Source: Dromaius novaehollandiae (taxonomy: Eukaryota > Chordata > Aves > Casuariiformes > Dromaiidae). From it: a stretch of DNA of 64,000 nucleotides. Below are positions 24,901 through 39,900 of the stretch, one piece after another. The first letter of the stretch is position 1; every line of letters starts with the position of its first letter. The position numbers and the translations under genes were made by a program. Where the stretch lies: assembly GCF_036370855.1 (NCBI RefSeq), contig NC_088102.1:42383835-42447834 (forward strand), in the 5' to 3' direction. Under the pieces are notes generated by a model. That model did no database searches. It was given only the letters and a program-made list of their open reading frames with translations, and was not told the DNA's origin.

Positions 24901-27900
24901 AACTTTCTAAAATCATTACCATCAGGCTAATGCTATTATTAATTACCCTGGAATGACTGTCAAAAAGGATGCTGATGGAGGTCTGAAATCCTCGTCCCTT
25001 TTAATTATTGTGTAGCATTCTTGTAATTGTGCAGGTGTGTGAGTCATCTAGCAGGAAAGTGATATGAGCAGGAAAGGAAAATACCCCGTTTCGTTAAAAT
25101 AAAGAACACGGATGATCCCTATGTGCTGTGATGAGATGCATTTGAAACAAAATATAGCTGTTAACAGTTCACTTTTTTTGACTCAGTACAGCTATGTGAC
25201 CACCAGTAAAAGGATCCAGAAACTAGCTCTAGGGTGAGTGTGGAAGGGAAATAGTGTAACCCTGCAGTCTCTCCTGATTTTCCTTTTTCACTTTGAACTG
25301 TAGCAATCTACATCATAGTCTCTTGCACCAGAAGAGCCAGGGGACACATTGGTACAAGAGGGTAGCATAGAGCAGTATTACCACCATGTGATGCCTGCAA
25401 CTTAAAGGAAGGTCAGTTTGCTGGAGGGCCAGCACCTATCAGGGAGAGGTGTATGAGCCTTGGTGCAAAGATACTACAGTGAGTTATAGTATACTTCAAA
25501 GAACCTTTTAGGACATAACCCATGCTTCTAATGACTAGGACTAAGCTCTCCAGAGAGGAGCAAAATGTAATACGTTACCATTGCCAAAGCCAATACTGTG
25601 CAGTGTCCTTCACATGTGAACAACAGATTTTACTCACTCTGGTAACCAAGAAATGAATTAATGTCAGCATTGAAAGAGAATGTTCTGCATAGACATGAAT
25701 ACCAGGTGTGGAAGCAGCATAGTGTCACCTGAAAGACCAAAGTCTAGGTTTACCAGGCAACACCGTTTTCCACCTTACCCCATGGTTGTTGCATGTTTCT
25801 GTGGGGGAAGTGGACTTCTCTATGTCACGCCTCTGAGTGAGAGATATACTAGCCATATCCCAGGTCATACCATAGGGTCACACTCTCTGTACCTGCACCT
25901 CCCTCCCTGTCCAGGGTTGTGGCACATGTGTAATGATGCAATAAACCGGAAACATTTCATCAAGGACTCTTTTCAGCTTGTCTACATGTCAGATGGTAAG
26001 ACAAAATCACAAATAACTAGGTTGTAGAAAGAGCTTGTGCAAGCAGAACTGAAGCAATACTTCGAATTAAATACACAGCTGACCAGTTTACCTACATCTA
26101 CCCATATAATTAATGATTGTTTGATATGCTTTGTATCTCAATGTACATTTGATACACAAGAATGACGAATCATATCAGTAGAACAGAGTAGTTTGTCAAT
26201 GACGTAGTCACTGCTCTCTAAGTGATAAACCTAGGGTCATATAGTAGTCATACAGAATTACATTAAAATACTTTTAAATCATTATCATTATTTCTGAGAT
26301 CTCCAAACATTTGTGAATACTTATTTTTGCAATTTTTGCAAAATTATTCAGAGCATTACTATCTGCATTGAATTCCCCCCCCCCCCTTATTTTAAGGGGA
26401 AAAAAAAGATGGAAATAAAAAACACAAGCAAATACACAGAATCAAACCAATGCAGTTCACTGCCAGGGATGTATTCACTAGGCTCACTACAAAAGCTTCT
26501 GACACTTCAGGTAATGAAGTAACAAGAAAAGTTGTAGAAAGGCAATAATGATTATCACAGATATGAAACAGCTCATATATCCCGAGAGATAAAACAGGCT
26601 GCAGCTTTTAAATGTGCAAGAGAAATGACTGTGAAGAACATGGAAGCTGTCTATACAAAAATAAATAGGAGGGAGAAGGTGAATAAGGACTGATTTTTCA
26701 CTGTTTTTCACAATGCAAGGACAAAGGAGCACTCAGTGTAATTATCAAGCAGGAAATTTAAAACAAATGAGAGGAATATTGAAGTCAGTTGTGGAACTCA
26801 TTTTCACAGGGATGTATGGGTGTTAAAATACATCTGTTCAAGAAGAAATTATTCATGGAGGATAAGTCTAGCAAGGGCTTTTAAAAATGATATTCCAGAT
26901 GCAACTGGGCTTGGGAGATCCCAAACATAGGAATGCCAGAATGAGAGAGTGTATCAGGTGAAGTATTGCTCTACACTTACCTCGTTTCTCCTGCTCAGTA
27001 GCAACATGCAGAAGGGCTAGAACCTGGCAGCGAAGTGACTAACAATTTATTTTTTAACATGATCAATAAAATGTAATGTTTTTTCCTCTGTCTTGTTCTG
27101 TGAAAGTGATAAACTCTTTCAGTTGAATCTTTCCCAAAATATCCAGCATGAGACTGACATGCCTCCTGCAAACTTTCAGACCAAATGCTAGAATTTGACA
27201 AGTTGTAGGTAATTAAATACGATGTCTTAGGACAGAAGGAGGGCAGCCTGAAATCTAAGTCTTAAGTCAACTATGTCTGTAAGTGGAATAAAGACATCCA
27301 GTTCCTTAGCAAGGAGAGGGCACAGATGGGACACTTTGTTCCTCTTTTAGGGAAATACCTGTGTGTACAAACAAGGTGAAATGTCTAAGGTAGCCAGACT
27401 AGCCAGGATGACTAGACCTAGACTTACTGGGGAGACATTTAGGATGAGCAGCCAATGTTTTGGATTTTAGCAGTCAGCAATTTCAAGTTGCTTCAAGCAA
27501 CCTCCTAGCACCTTGTTGCAATATGCATCATCTGTGTACTGCAGTGTCTCTGCATCCTCTGCTAATATGCAGGCTCTTGATGCTGTTGGTTCTTCATCTC
27601 TGCCCACTGGAATGCTAAATATCCCAGGTATGTCTCCAAGAGGTTAATGCTAAATGCGCATGGCTGTAAGAAGGGAGCAGGATGCAAAGGGTATGCAAAC
27701 AAAACGTCTGAAGTAACAGACATGTCCTTGGGAATCACAATTCCAGCAATCACCAGTTTGTGAGAAGCCTGTCTTGCCATCTGCCTGCATCCAGCTTCCT
27801 CCACATGGAATAGTATCCCTCTCCCTGCTCTCAGTCTGAGTGTGGCACAGTTGTAGTGTGGGGGAAACAAATGCCATTGGGGTAATATCTGGTGTATCGA

Positions 27901-30900
27901 CCTGTGGGTTTGAATACAGAGCAGGAAGAGAGCCTGCAGTAGTCTTTTTCCTTCCCTGTAGGATGTTTATTCTTCAAGGAAAGAAAAGGATCAACTCTGA
28001 ATGCTGAAAGTGAGATTTCCTCTTGACTAACTCAGTCAGGAAGAAAGTATGGGGAAGAAAACTAAGACAAAAGAGTGGTGGGAAAGTAGAAGAAAGCATC
28101 ATGTGGCACAGTTACTTTGTCACATTAACAATTGTTCTGTCTCTTTTCCTATTCAGTGAGCCGGGCTGATTGCTATGTGACATTGTGGTTGCCTACTGCT
28201 ACATGTGAAAAGTCCCGCACCAAAACTGTAAGAAACTCCAACAACCCGGTTTGGAATGAAACCTTCTACTACAGAATCCAGAGTCAGGTCAAGGTAAGGA
28301 GCCAAAGCTATCTGTTTTAGCTGCCTGAAGATTTTCAGTCACACACAAATTTTTCTATCTTTTACAATTTTAAATTCAAATAATTCAAATACATCAAAAA
28401 ATGCCCCTATTTTTAGGTCACTTTCTGTTAGGAGGCTGCCTGCTTGTCTCCTGGGGCCACATTAATGTTATTAAATCAAGTTAAACTAACCACACTTTAG
28501 CACTGAGACCAGCCGAAGTGGGAAAAAACACATCTAGACCACCAGGCTCTCTTGCCTTCCTGAACAGTTACTGCATGCATCCTGCCTATTGGGAACTGTG
28601 CATGGTTGGTCCTGTCTGTCTCCTGAACTGTGCCCAGAAATTGCTTAAGAGATAGCACATGATAAGGTACTATGCAAATAGTTTAGCAGAAGAGATAATT
28701 GAGTTCCTGTGCTTGGAAATGTTCACTGGTGCTGTTTAAATTGCTCATAGAGATATAGCCACAGGGTCCAGACTTGAATTAGGACAGCAAACCTCAGATC
28801 TTAAATAAGCAGTAGTGATTCTTTGGAGTTTGTTAGAAACTATCTGAAAGAGCAAAAAGCTTCCCTGAAATTCAGATTTATTTTAGAACTCCACTTTTAC
28901 ACAGCCTTCCCTTCAGGATCTCAGCTGGTATAATGTCAAGGGAAACTTTGCATCATGTGAAAGTTCTGTGGAACTCATTCTTGCATCGGCTCCTACTTAG
29001 GAACATGTAAAAAAGGTTTGGTGTGTAACCAGCAAGTCCAGCATCCTCCAGCTCTTGTACCCCTGAACAGTGGGGGGCATGCAGCAGCTGGTAGTACGCA
29101 CTTCTGATATTTCCCCCCTGTGCCTCTTCTGCAAAGAAAATGACTAAGCTTTCCATCCATCCTGGAGCACTGAATGACTGCTTGTGGTCAAAAACATTAT
29201 GCTAATTCGAGTAAGAAGTGAAGCTTCTCCTATGTCATGGGAACAAAGTGGCTGTGCCTCATGGACAGGTCGTACAGCTTTGGAACTTGCCTCCAGTTTT
29301 TAAGCAGAGTCTACATCATATAGCTATTATGAACTGAGTCCACCCAGGTGGCTTTCCAGTGCTAACAATAATTTTTACTTGGTTAACACATGCAGTTCTC
29401 AGGTGGCCAGGGCTTTCTCTGTGATAAGCAAGAGAAGGTCTCCATAGGTATTGTACACTGTCAATTTGCCACTTTGGTCAAGTAATTGAGAGCCTTTTTG
29501 GCTTTATCTATACATTTCTGGTTCTGCTATTCTTTCTGTGGATTTTAGATTGTTTTCTATAGTGCAGTCTACAAGAACTCAGGTCATGTGTGGTTTTGTG
29601 CCTGCACACAGTGCCTCCAGCATGTATCCTGGGAAGTGTGAGAGCAGCACGATCCTGGTGTGTCTGGGCTCCCTGGACAGCTTTATGAGCCAGAATGAAT
29701 GAAAAGCTGCTCTTTGCTGTTAGATATCTTATTGGCCCATCCCTCATGAGATGGTTTAGGAAGCAGATAATCTTTGTATTTTCAGGTGCCCCCAATATAA
29801 GCTGGCTTTCACAGGACAATGAGATGAGGAAATGATTTTATTGAAGATGGTTTCAGTCCACATAGCCTGGCATGATGTGTCAGGGCTCTGGTTGTGGATG
29901 CTGGTCCAGTGTTACTGGTGGACCAGAGACAGCTCTGTACTGAAACTTAAAGGAAACTAGAGGCTTTTATGAATCGGTGCAAGGCTGATGCAGATTTGGG
30001 GAGCTGATTAAGCTGTCATGTAGACACAGCCAATGTATTACTCATGTTACGGCAATTAAGCCAAACTGGGGAAGAATCTATGTTTGATTTACAATACAGT
30101 TCTCCGAAGTGGGATGATACTTAATTCCTCCACTTTTCTTCTCATGCACATCCCCCAAACTCCTTCATCACTAGACCCAGTAATATCCACACTGCAGAAA
30201 CTCTAAAAACCTTCTCCTTTTCTTCCCAGAACGTGCTGGAGCTAACTGTGTATGATGAGGATTTTGCTACTCGAGATGACCATCTCCTCTCTGTGCTCTT
30301 TGATACTGCTAAACTTCCAGTTGAAAGAACAGTTCTCTTGTATTTTAAGCCTGATCCAAAGGTGAGATTTGTGAGATCGGTGTCTGTGAGATCTCACAGG
30401 TTGGGCTGTAGAGGGCACACTCATCTGAGTTTTCAAGCGTGAACTATAAATTATAATGTACTTCTGTTTCCTGGACTGTGTATTGCATTGCTCTGCCCTA
30501 CTTTCATATCTCTGGCTGTGCTTATTGAAGCTCTTCTTTGTGGCATCTTCCATGAAACGGTTTGTTTTGGCTACATGTACTTGAAGGCTGGAAGTCAATA
30601 TTAGTTGATTCTCTTGGCAAAGTATCCTTGTTTTATTTCTTGGGGCTGAACTCAGAGATTGTTGTTCAGGTTTGCCACTGGTCCTGCAGCTATGTGACTG
30701 TATCATTTAGATCAGTCAAGGATTTAAAACAAGACAGATAAGAAGCCAGTGAAGAGTATTACAATGCTTTCAAAATCTTGGGGCAAGCTTTCTGAATCTG
30801 CCATGGATTATTTCTACCAGTAATGGGTATTTGAATTGCCATTTAAAATATAAACAGAAAAATGTAGCTATCCTAGTCAGAAATCTGTATTTGAAAGCTT

Positions 30901-33900
30901 GAGGCCCCCACAAAAAAATATTAAATGATTAAATAGAACATATGGCTGAAATGGTGTGGTACAGAGGGGAGGCATCTGACTATGAGCTATCTCTCAGCAT
31001 CACTGAGGCTGCTGCACTGTTGTTGCATCTGAAAGATATGGAAAGATTTTTTTCCATGTAATTCATGCACACTGCCCTCTGCCCCTTTAATTGTACCTGC
31101 ATTCACACCAAAGGAGTGCTGGGCAGAAAAGCTGAAGTTGCCCCTGTGTGTATCCTAGAACTGTCCTTTGCAGTGCACTGTAATGATATCTCAGCTAGTG
31201 CTAAAACTAGCTGATTCATGTATCAGAGTTAGTGCTGTTTTGAAGGTCTGAATGCTGAACTGCTTCCCAGTTTCCCATCTATAAAATGGGAATAAAAGTC
31301 TTGATAGTCTGTGGGGGAATCTTTGAGCTCTATGGATGTGATCCACAAAATGTCTTGCGCAGAATTTCTTGTTACTATGGGCAGATCACTTCTGGTACCC
31401 AAATTAGGTCACTTAAAACTAACTCATACATACGGACACCTCTTTACAGGGTGTTACATAGCTGTAACTCTGAATCACTCAGTAATAGCAGTCTCTGTTT
31501 ACTATGTTGAAGTGGTGGGTGGAAAGGACCTTTAACCTCCAAGCTAATAGCAAGCACATTAACTCATGGCAGAACAGTGCCAAGAACAGGAATAAGAAAA
31601 AAGGTAGAATTCAGAAGGTGAAGCAAGTTGCAAATTGTCTTTCTGGAGCAACTTCATGCTAAGAGATAAAAGTTCAGATTATTTTGAAGATATGTTGTAG
31701 AAGGAAGGAGGTAAGGAAGGAATCATTAGATTATCTAGTCTGAAATAGTGCTTCAGACCACTCAGTCTGAAAAGTTTATCACAGGCTGTTATATTGCAAC
31801 CAATTACTTTAATATTGCAAACCTAGTTTAAACAAGGGAGAAAGCATTACACAGCCGCTTTGTTTAATTTCTTCTTCTCATTCTCAGGCCACAGAGATGC
31901 TAGAGGTTGAATTCAAACTGGAGAGCATGTAAGTGATGTAAAAATTATTAAATGCTAAAACACAAAAACAGCATTAGAAGCCATGCTCCATGTGATTTCT
32001 GTAAAAAGCATGCCAGACTTCTTATAGAGTATTACTAAGGTTTTGCTGGAGTTAGATACACAGCTGATTCCTCCCTTCAATTAGTTCAGTCATTTAATTG
32101 CTTTCAAAGAAGCATCTCCCAGCATCATCTGATCTTTCTACAACATCAGACTATGCCTACTCAGGGGCATTTCAAAAGGCTTTCTGAGTGTGTATGTGTA
32201 TCAGTCTTTTCATGTAGGTTCCAGTTTATGCACTGGAAAGACTCCTGATGCTGGCTGGCCTAGTTAGTTTTCAGTGTAGCTCTGACTCCTTTGATTGTCC
32301 CTTGCAGCACTGTTTTGGTCCTAGAAATTCTGTTTTCTTCATGCCCAACATGATGACAATGTGTTCGAAGCTCTAGTATAGGGATTTTTCTTCAGCATGG
32401 TCAACCTGCTGTCCATACGAGTCATCTTTTTTGTCCCTATGTTGCCATGAGGTAACTAAGGCACAACCAAAATAAAATGACTGACCTAAGGTTGGCCAGC
32501 AAGCCAGTGGGGAGCCAAGAACAGAATTCAAATCTCTTGAGTCCCAGCCCAGCATGGCTCCACACCATCTCCTGATTTCACCTGAAAGATCTGGAAAGCT
32601 TTTTTTTCCATGTAATTCATCCCCCTACCCTCTGCCCCTTTGGCTGTATCTACATTATCAGCAAATACATAAAGCTGGACTTCCCAGCAGGGGTGTGCTG
32701 ACATATTAGCATGTTGTTGATATGTATTTTCTGTGGGGAAGAATTTGACTGCCTAAATGCAGGTTCCATGATAGACAATCATGGGATTGCACTGCAAAAA
32801 ACTAGCCATGATACACATCACTCAGCTTTGGTATAGGGATAAGTCCCTTTAGAGCAGTGCTCAGTTCAAGCAAAGGTGAGAAGGAGCTTGTTGCGTAGCT
32901 GCTGGAATCCCTGTGGCTGTCATTCTTCTAAATGGGGAGAAAGAGAAACACCTAGGAAAAACATGATTGGACATTTGATCGATCTGAAAACCTGTGTTTT
33001 TCATTTTGTTTCTCAGTTCTGGTCCTCATGAAGCCATTGCTACCAATGGAGTCCTAGTGGTAATGTGTCTTTTCCTAAGAAATTTTCTATAAGTGTTTTC
33101 TTAAGATAAGAGGGGCTACAGAAGCTGTAAGTCATTATACATCCACTGCCAGTTCGTTCTCCTTCTTTCCCCTTCCTGTTGAGATAGTTTGAGAATGGGA
33201 TATTTTATTTCGCTGCTCATTGGTGGTATTCCATTGTTTCCCATATGTCCAGTATTTCAAATTCCTCCCTCTGCCTCTTTCTGGTACCAGTACTCCTTTA
33301 AAAATGTGCTCCTATTTATCAAAACACAGTGGTAGAAAGACTGTGAAACCACTTGCTGATAACGCACCCAGCCCTTTCCTCCCCTGGGGTAAGCATTGCA
33401 CTAAATACTGACCCATCACAGTTTCATTCTCTGAAAGAGGACTGAGTGCCATAAAAAAAAATTAATAGCAATGCTTCTTCAGGAAGTTTTTTATACTACT
33501 GGCTCTTGATCTCTTGACAGACATCTTTCATTTATGTTTTTCTTGGTTTAACCCTTTTCATCTGTGCTATTATCCTGAAAATTCTCCTGATTTTTCTTTC
33601 ATGGTATCTTTCTCATATTGGGAGAATTGTGTGTCATTTTCACTGGAGGATGCTCTACAACTCCCTCCAGAGCTTTTCCCTATCTTTAGTCAGTGGATAC
33701 TAAGCAAAAGCCCAGAAATGCCAGGGAATTAGGTACTTCAGGCACCTGGACATGTCCAAAAGCTGAGCACGCAGGATTCAGAGCTCTCTCTAACCAGGTC
33801 AGAATGTGATACCTTTTCTCACATATTCTTATTCTCCATCTGTTACAGTGTCGTGAACTTTGCTGTTTGGAAGTTGAAGTGACTGAGAAGCAGCAGCAAA

Positions 33901-36900
33901 AATCAAGTAAAGTTATTGCTTTGTTAACTGTTTACCAATAACCACGTGCTCCTTTCTTATAATGAATAAGTAAAATAAATAGTATCTACAGTATTCAGTG
34001 CAATTAGCACCACACAAATGCATTAGGTTCATTATAGATTGTAATGACTACATCTTATACTCCTTTTTGTTATATGTCAATAAAGTCCATTAGAATGACA
34101 TTAAAGTTGAAATCTCAGTGGTATACAACAGCAAGAACATAGAGTCCTCTTTCTATTAAAATAGTTTCAGTTTTGCTCCTCTTCTTTCACTGCTGGCACT
34201 CCCTTCAGAGTGCTTTAGATTAGATAAAGCTGTGGTCCAAAATCTACAGCTCCGCTGTCAGGATCCAGCTTTTAATGAAGCCAGGACAATTTTCTGGTTA
34301 AATTAAACTAATGTTTCTCATGTTCTTTGTTTTGCTTTTTTAGGGAAAGAGCTTTCCCTTACAGTGAAATGTTCCTTTGAAGGGACCAGGGACATTACAC
34401 TAGGACCTGATGGAGTTGCCAGCCCTCCAGGTCCTACCAGATTCCATTATATCAAGTATGCGGAGCCAACGCTGGATGTCATGTTGCCGAAGAAGAGGCG
34501 CTACCACCCCGTATGTTAGAACTGGCCTTAATAATGAACTCAACACGAGTCACTCTCTAGAAAGTGTGTGTGGGGGGGAGAGGGTAAACCCTTTACTTTT
34601 TTTGTAAAAAAAGAGCATGTTTTTTTCCAGAGGACCTGTAAGTTCAGTACAGAGACAGGCTCCCCAGTGGTGATGCTGAATTCACTGCCCATGGGAAAAA
34701 AAATGACAATTGCAAAGGTGAGTATTACTTCTAGCCTTCAGGAATAAAAGGTCACTTGTGTAAAAAATCATTCCTTCTGTAAACCTCCATAATATTGTCC
34801 AGCAGGAGTCCCTATAGATGGGTTCTTAGAGGGGCAGAAATATTCTGAAATTTTCTCAGATTTTGAATGATAAGAAGCTCTATTTCTCTGGCTGTTTTCT
34901 CCATAGAAGCCTGTTATGTTGTCCCTTCATTAGTCTCCTATAGGTGCCAACAGAGGATACAGAGACCAGCAAGGATGTCAGAGAATGAGATAGTTCCTTC
35001 ATTACATGCCTCTCTGTTTATCCAAAAATTTACTGATCCCTCCATTACTTGGGGTCCAAATAGAAAGTTGCCTCTTGGACACAAGCTAGGAAAATTTCAA
35101 AAAATCTGCCCCAAATAAACCTTATGCTTCAAAGGACTGTGTATGAAAAAAACCTTACTAAAAATATTAGACATAGCATATGAATGCTGAAGAATGTACA
35201 GAGAGTACTGCTTAAAATAAAAATATATTCTGTATAATTTTGAATACAATTAATAAAAGAAAAGGATTCTTAATGTTAAAAATGTATTTCTGCTAAGAAA
35301 CACCTACAGGTTTCCAGGTTATTAGGGAGAACCTTATCAAAATTTTAGATATTATGTTGTGAAGAAGTGAGGGAACATCAGATTACAGGGCCATAAAAAC
35401 ATCCCCTCAGAACAGAGCAATTTTTAATTGATGAATTAACACTATGAAGGTTGCAATATGTAAATGCATCATCAGGATGCACCTTGTTTTGTCAGCTGTT
35501 CTAGTGCTGGCTAGGTCTAAATTCAGTCTAATCTACTTACTCAGTGGTTATTGTGATCTTGTATCAGTCGTTATCATTAATTGTCAAAGAGGAAAAGATC
35601 TTTATTTATACAGTATCTCAACTCTCAGCAGTTCCACTGATTTTTCCCTTAATCCTTTTTGCTGGCCCACTCAGACTGAAACGTCTTGTCTGTGCATAAA
35701 AAAAGGCTTGTTCCTATAAACCAACTTAGGGAATACAAAAAAAAAAAAAAGGAAAAAACCTGCTCAGAAACCTACTGCCCGCACTGCCGCCTTCGCCCCG
35801 GCCTCTCCTGCATACCTCCCCTGGCCACTCCTTGGGCAGGAGCAGTCTTTCTGCCTGTGTGTTCGCACAGCCCGTGGCCGGGCTCCTCTGAGCCCCCAAC
35901 CTGTGCCCTGGGCAAGGGAGGTCTTCCCCTTGTGCTGGGGGCTCTTAGAGACCACGTGGCTGCTGTTATTAAGAGAATACCCATGCCATGTCCTCAGCTT
36001 TCCTTTAAAAAGTCAAGATTTTGAGGGGCATCTGGGAAAGCCTGAAGCCGTTTCCCTCCCTCCTTTCACTCATTTTTGCAGCTCCCCCAGCTCAGCTATG
36101 CAGCCACCCTTTGCCGCCCCCAATTTAATTACCTTTGCCGCCCCTTGGGTTCACAGAGTAAGGGGAAGGGCTGTTTTTCGGTGCACAGAGTGATTTTGGA
36201 CTCAGCTGTGTTGTCCACCTATCTCTGTCTCTCTAGACTTTTGTACTTGTAGCCATATATCCCCATCAGGTCACAGTTACAGCCAGTGCTGTCCGTTCGC
36301 TCACCCATTTGGCTAAGGAAAGACTTAATTTTAATGCTGAATGAAATCTTGGCAGTAGCAAATGCAAACGCGCAGTCTCATCACTGCGAGATTTTGGTTT
36401 GGATGTCAGTGATCTGCTGTGCATCCCATGGGGCATAATGCATGGGAAGTGTACAAAAATGGTATTTCAGGATGCTGCAGAAAGACTCTAGAATAACACA
36501 GGAAATGTGGCCTGCTGCTTGAGTCTCAGGTACTTTCCGTGCCAAGATTATTTACGGTTTCTGTAGCCTGGAAGCAAGTGGAATTTGTGAGTAGGGATGT
36601 TCCACTAGGGTTTAGTAAATGGTTCTGAAAATGTACACAGAAATCTCAGACACTTGGCTCAGTCATTTCCAGATCTAGCTGTGGACTAAATAAAACTCTG
36701 TCTCTCAGACAGAAAGGGAGAAAATAAACTTTAAAACCAAAATAAGAAATTTGCAGTTTATATTTTTGTTTTCCAGGAGAAAAGATTTGATTTGAATGTG
36801 AAAGCAGAAAGCTGGTAAGGGATCTTCTCCTATTCCTGAAGACTTTGTTTTTCAGTTTTGCCGTTGTCTTAGCCACATAGAAAAGAAACAAGCAGACATT

Positions 36901-39900
36901 CTGAGTCTGAAAACTAGAATGTGCTTTTAATAAAATGTAAAATGCTTATGTAGTAGTATATATAATAAGTAATTAGATTTATCAGGATTTGATCTTAATA
37001 CTTCTTGATAAACATGTATTTATTTTAGCATTATCCCTTCCCCTCTGACCAGTGAATGCTATTGTTGATCAATTTCAGTCTCTGAAATTCACAAAAAGGA
37101 CAAAGTTTTGGCTAGAAAACCATAATGGAGAGGAGTAAACATAGAACTTGATCAGAAATTACAATGAACAAATTATCAGCGTGTATTTTTTTTCTGACAG
37201 TATTCAGTAGAAATAAAACAGCTGTAATCCTTTGGCTGCTTTTATCCAAATCTGACAAGGGGAGGAAGTCTCATAACTAGTTTCATTGACATTATGGCCT
37301 CAGTAGCAGAGACAAAAGGCTCTACAAGAGGCTTTCTGTCACTGAAAGAAAAAAAATCCTTCTCCTTTCCAATGCTTGGCCATGGCTAGCTGGGCAGCCA
37401 GGGAGTCCACGGGTAGCTCTCGCCTGGACACAAGCCATCAGGTCTCTTGCCCCTGAGAGCTGTCTTGTAGGCATGGGGCGGGAAGAGGATGAAGGGACGT
37501 TAGTGCACAGAGCAGCACAAATGCACAGGGAAATAAGCTATAATAGTGGAGTTATTTAAGGAATGACGTACTAAACTTTGGATCTAATGCAAATGAAATC
37601 TTCCTCTGAGTAATCTTATGTTGTATAATTCTTGAGTAAAATCTGGCCTGACACCTACTAGAGTCAAGGTGTGAAACAGCTCGTGCAAGTATAGAAGCAT
37701 GAGAACAGCAGGGGTGAAATCCTACCCCACTAAATTCAGTAACAAATGCCCATCCCCTCAGGGCCTGCTCGTCGCTGATTTCATCCTTAGGCTGATCCCA
37801 GGACAGGGTTACACGGTCAGGCTCACCTCAGAGATGGGAGGGGTTTTTCTGCCGATGTAGTGCTGCAGCGGTGCTCAGCCACTAGAGGGGGATGCATTCA
37901 CAGTAGAGTTGCTCAAAATCGGACATTTCCTTCTCACTAGAAATGCCAACATTTGAAATTCTGTTTTTATTTTAGATTTAGAATGAGAGAACATACATTG
38001 GAATTGCCAGTGAAATGAGAATCAATACATGTGTTTTAGAATACTGGCACAAAGAAACACAGACATTTTCATTTTAGAGTATTCATGTTAATATTTTTGT
38101 TTCATTTTTAAATACTGTATAGTATTTCTTGATCAATCAGCAATAAAGGGATGTAATGCCACTGATCAATCTTACTGGTTGAAATATGCTTTCTTACTTT
38201 TAAAAATAGTTATAATATTTGCTCCTGTTCTCCCTCTCATATTGCATCAACCTACTTGAAGGGAAGTGTTGTAGATTATCTTTGATCTGAGTCCTAAGAT
38301 TGAGAAGGGTGTGTTAATATGTAAAATATGTACATGTGTTTATCCTAGTAACTGCTTATGCAACCAAGACCTGGACATGCGGTTTGGCTTTGACTTATGT
38401 TCAGAGGAGATGGATTTCCTGTGGAAAAGGAAGAGACATGTAGCAAATGCTCTGAAAAATGTTTTTCACTTGCAACGGGACCTCCAGCAGCACGAAGTAT
38501 GTGTTCTGGGGAGTGGGTCTTGACTTTTCTAGTGTCTACATGATCTCTGCTCGATTAATATTGAGCAAATTGCACCAAGTGTGAGTATGTGTTGTATAAA
38601 CAACAGCTAGCATATTTATCTTGACTATATTTGCTACTGCCGCCAAGTTTTACTATTTCAAGAAACACTAGTTGCATTTTATATGTCTGGCAAAATAAAA
38701 TCTGGCAGATTTGAGGTGTGTTGATCTCTTCCATCCTATTCTATAATTGGCTTGGTTCTTAAATACTTCGTGCCTATTAAGTACATTATATAACAAATAT
38801 TTATTCTATTGTTCAAATTTAATCATTTTGTGAGAGTTTCATATCCTAAAGCATGTCCTCTGAGTGCTTCTTAAAATATCTTCCCTTTCTTCCAGTTTTG
38901 AGATACCTGAAAATAAATATCCTGCATCTTAAAGTAGCTTCATGATACTGAAAAAGAATAACCTTAATGAGGATAATTTAGTAACTTTATGTGAATTGTG
39001 TGGATTTTTTCATGGGGTTGGCATGCAGATGTAGTAGTAGATGTGCAAAATAGAGGGAAGTGACAAAGGAATGAGAAATGTGGAGAAAATAAATTGTTTC
39101 ATCCACAGAAGGTTGTCATCGTCTTTGTCTGTGCCCTCATTTGCCTTAAGCAGAGATGGGAAAGAACCCAGATTTGGGTTAATCTCTAATCTCATATTTA
39201 TGAAAAGGAAAGCAGTAATAGGAATCACTGCACCATTTCTGAGCCTTCCCTTCTGAAAAGGGACCTGAGCTCCGAGCTTAGGAGCTGGGCTGGGAGCAGT
39301 GGCTAGACCCAGCGGGAGTCTGGGGCACCATGTTGAACGTTGCCCATCTAAGCGTCCTGTCTTCATATGTCCAACAGGTCCCTGTGGTGGCTATCATCAC
39401 AACAGGAGGAGGACTGAAATCCATGACAGGACTCTATGGCAATTTACTGGGGCTCAAGAAATTAAATCTCTTGGACTGTATAACATACATCAGTGGGCTA
39501 TCTGGCACCACGTGGTAAGCACAGCTTGCACAGAAGGTTTTACTGGCTCTGTTAAGGGGTGAAGCTGTTACAAGGAGCTGTAGTCACAGGGGCACTAGTG
39601 GCCACCAAGAATGAGTCTGTTACAGGTGTCAGTAGCTACTCGAAGAATTATAGTGCAATCTCTTCACATTTTAAAACAGATTCTCTACATTTGAAAGTGA
39701 GCTTGAAAAACTGTCATGGACAAAAATAGGTGGAATCATTCTGAAAGCAAACAAGAGTGGGAGGTTTTCTTCAAACATCACAGAAACAAACTACTTCTCA
39801 GTTGCAGGCCATTAAGTATCATCTTTATCCGAAGCTCTGATTTTTGATTAGTGGTTCTTTACTGCCCTTTTCAACTCTGCATTCACAGCAGTTAAATATG

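Noticed and set aside
30242-30706. 154-residue minus-strand frame
   Set aside because: It is the antisense shadow of the gene B C2 exon at 30230-30361, extended into the intron.
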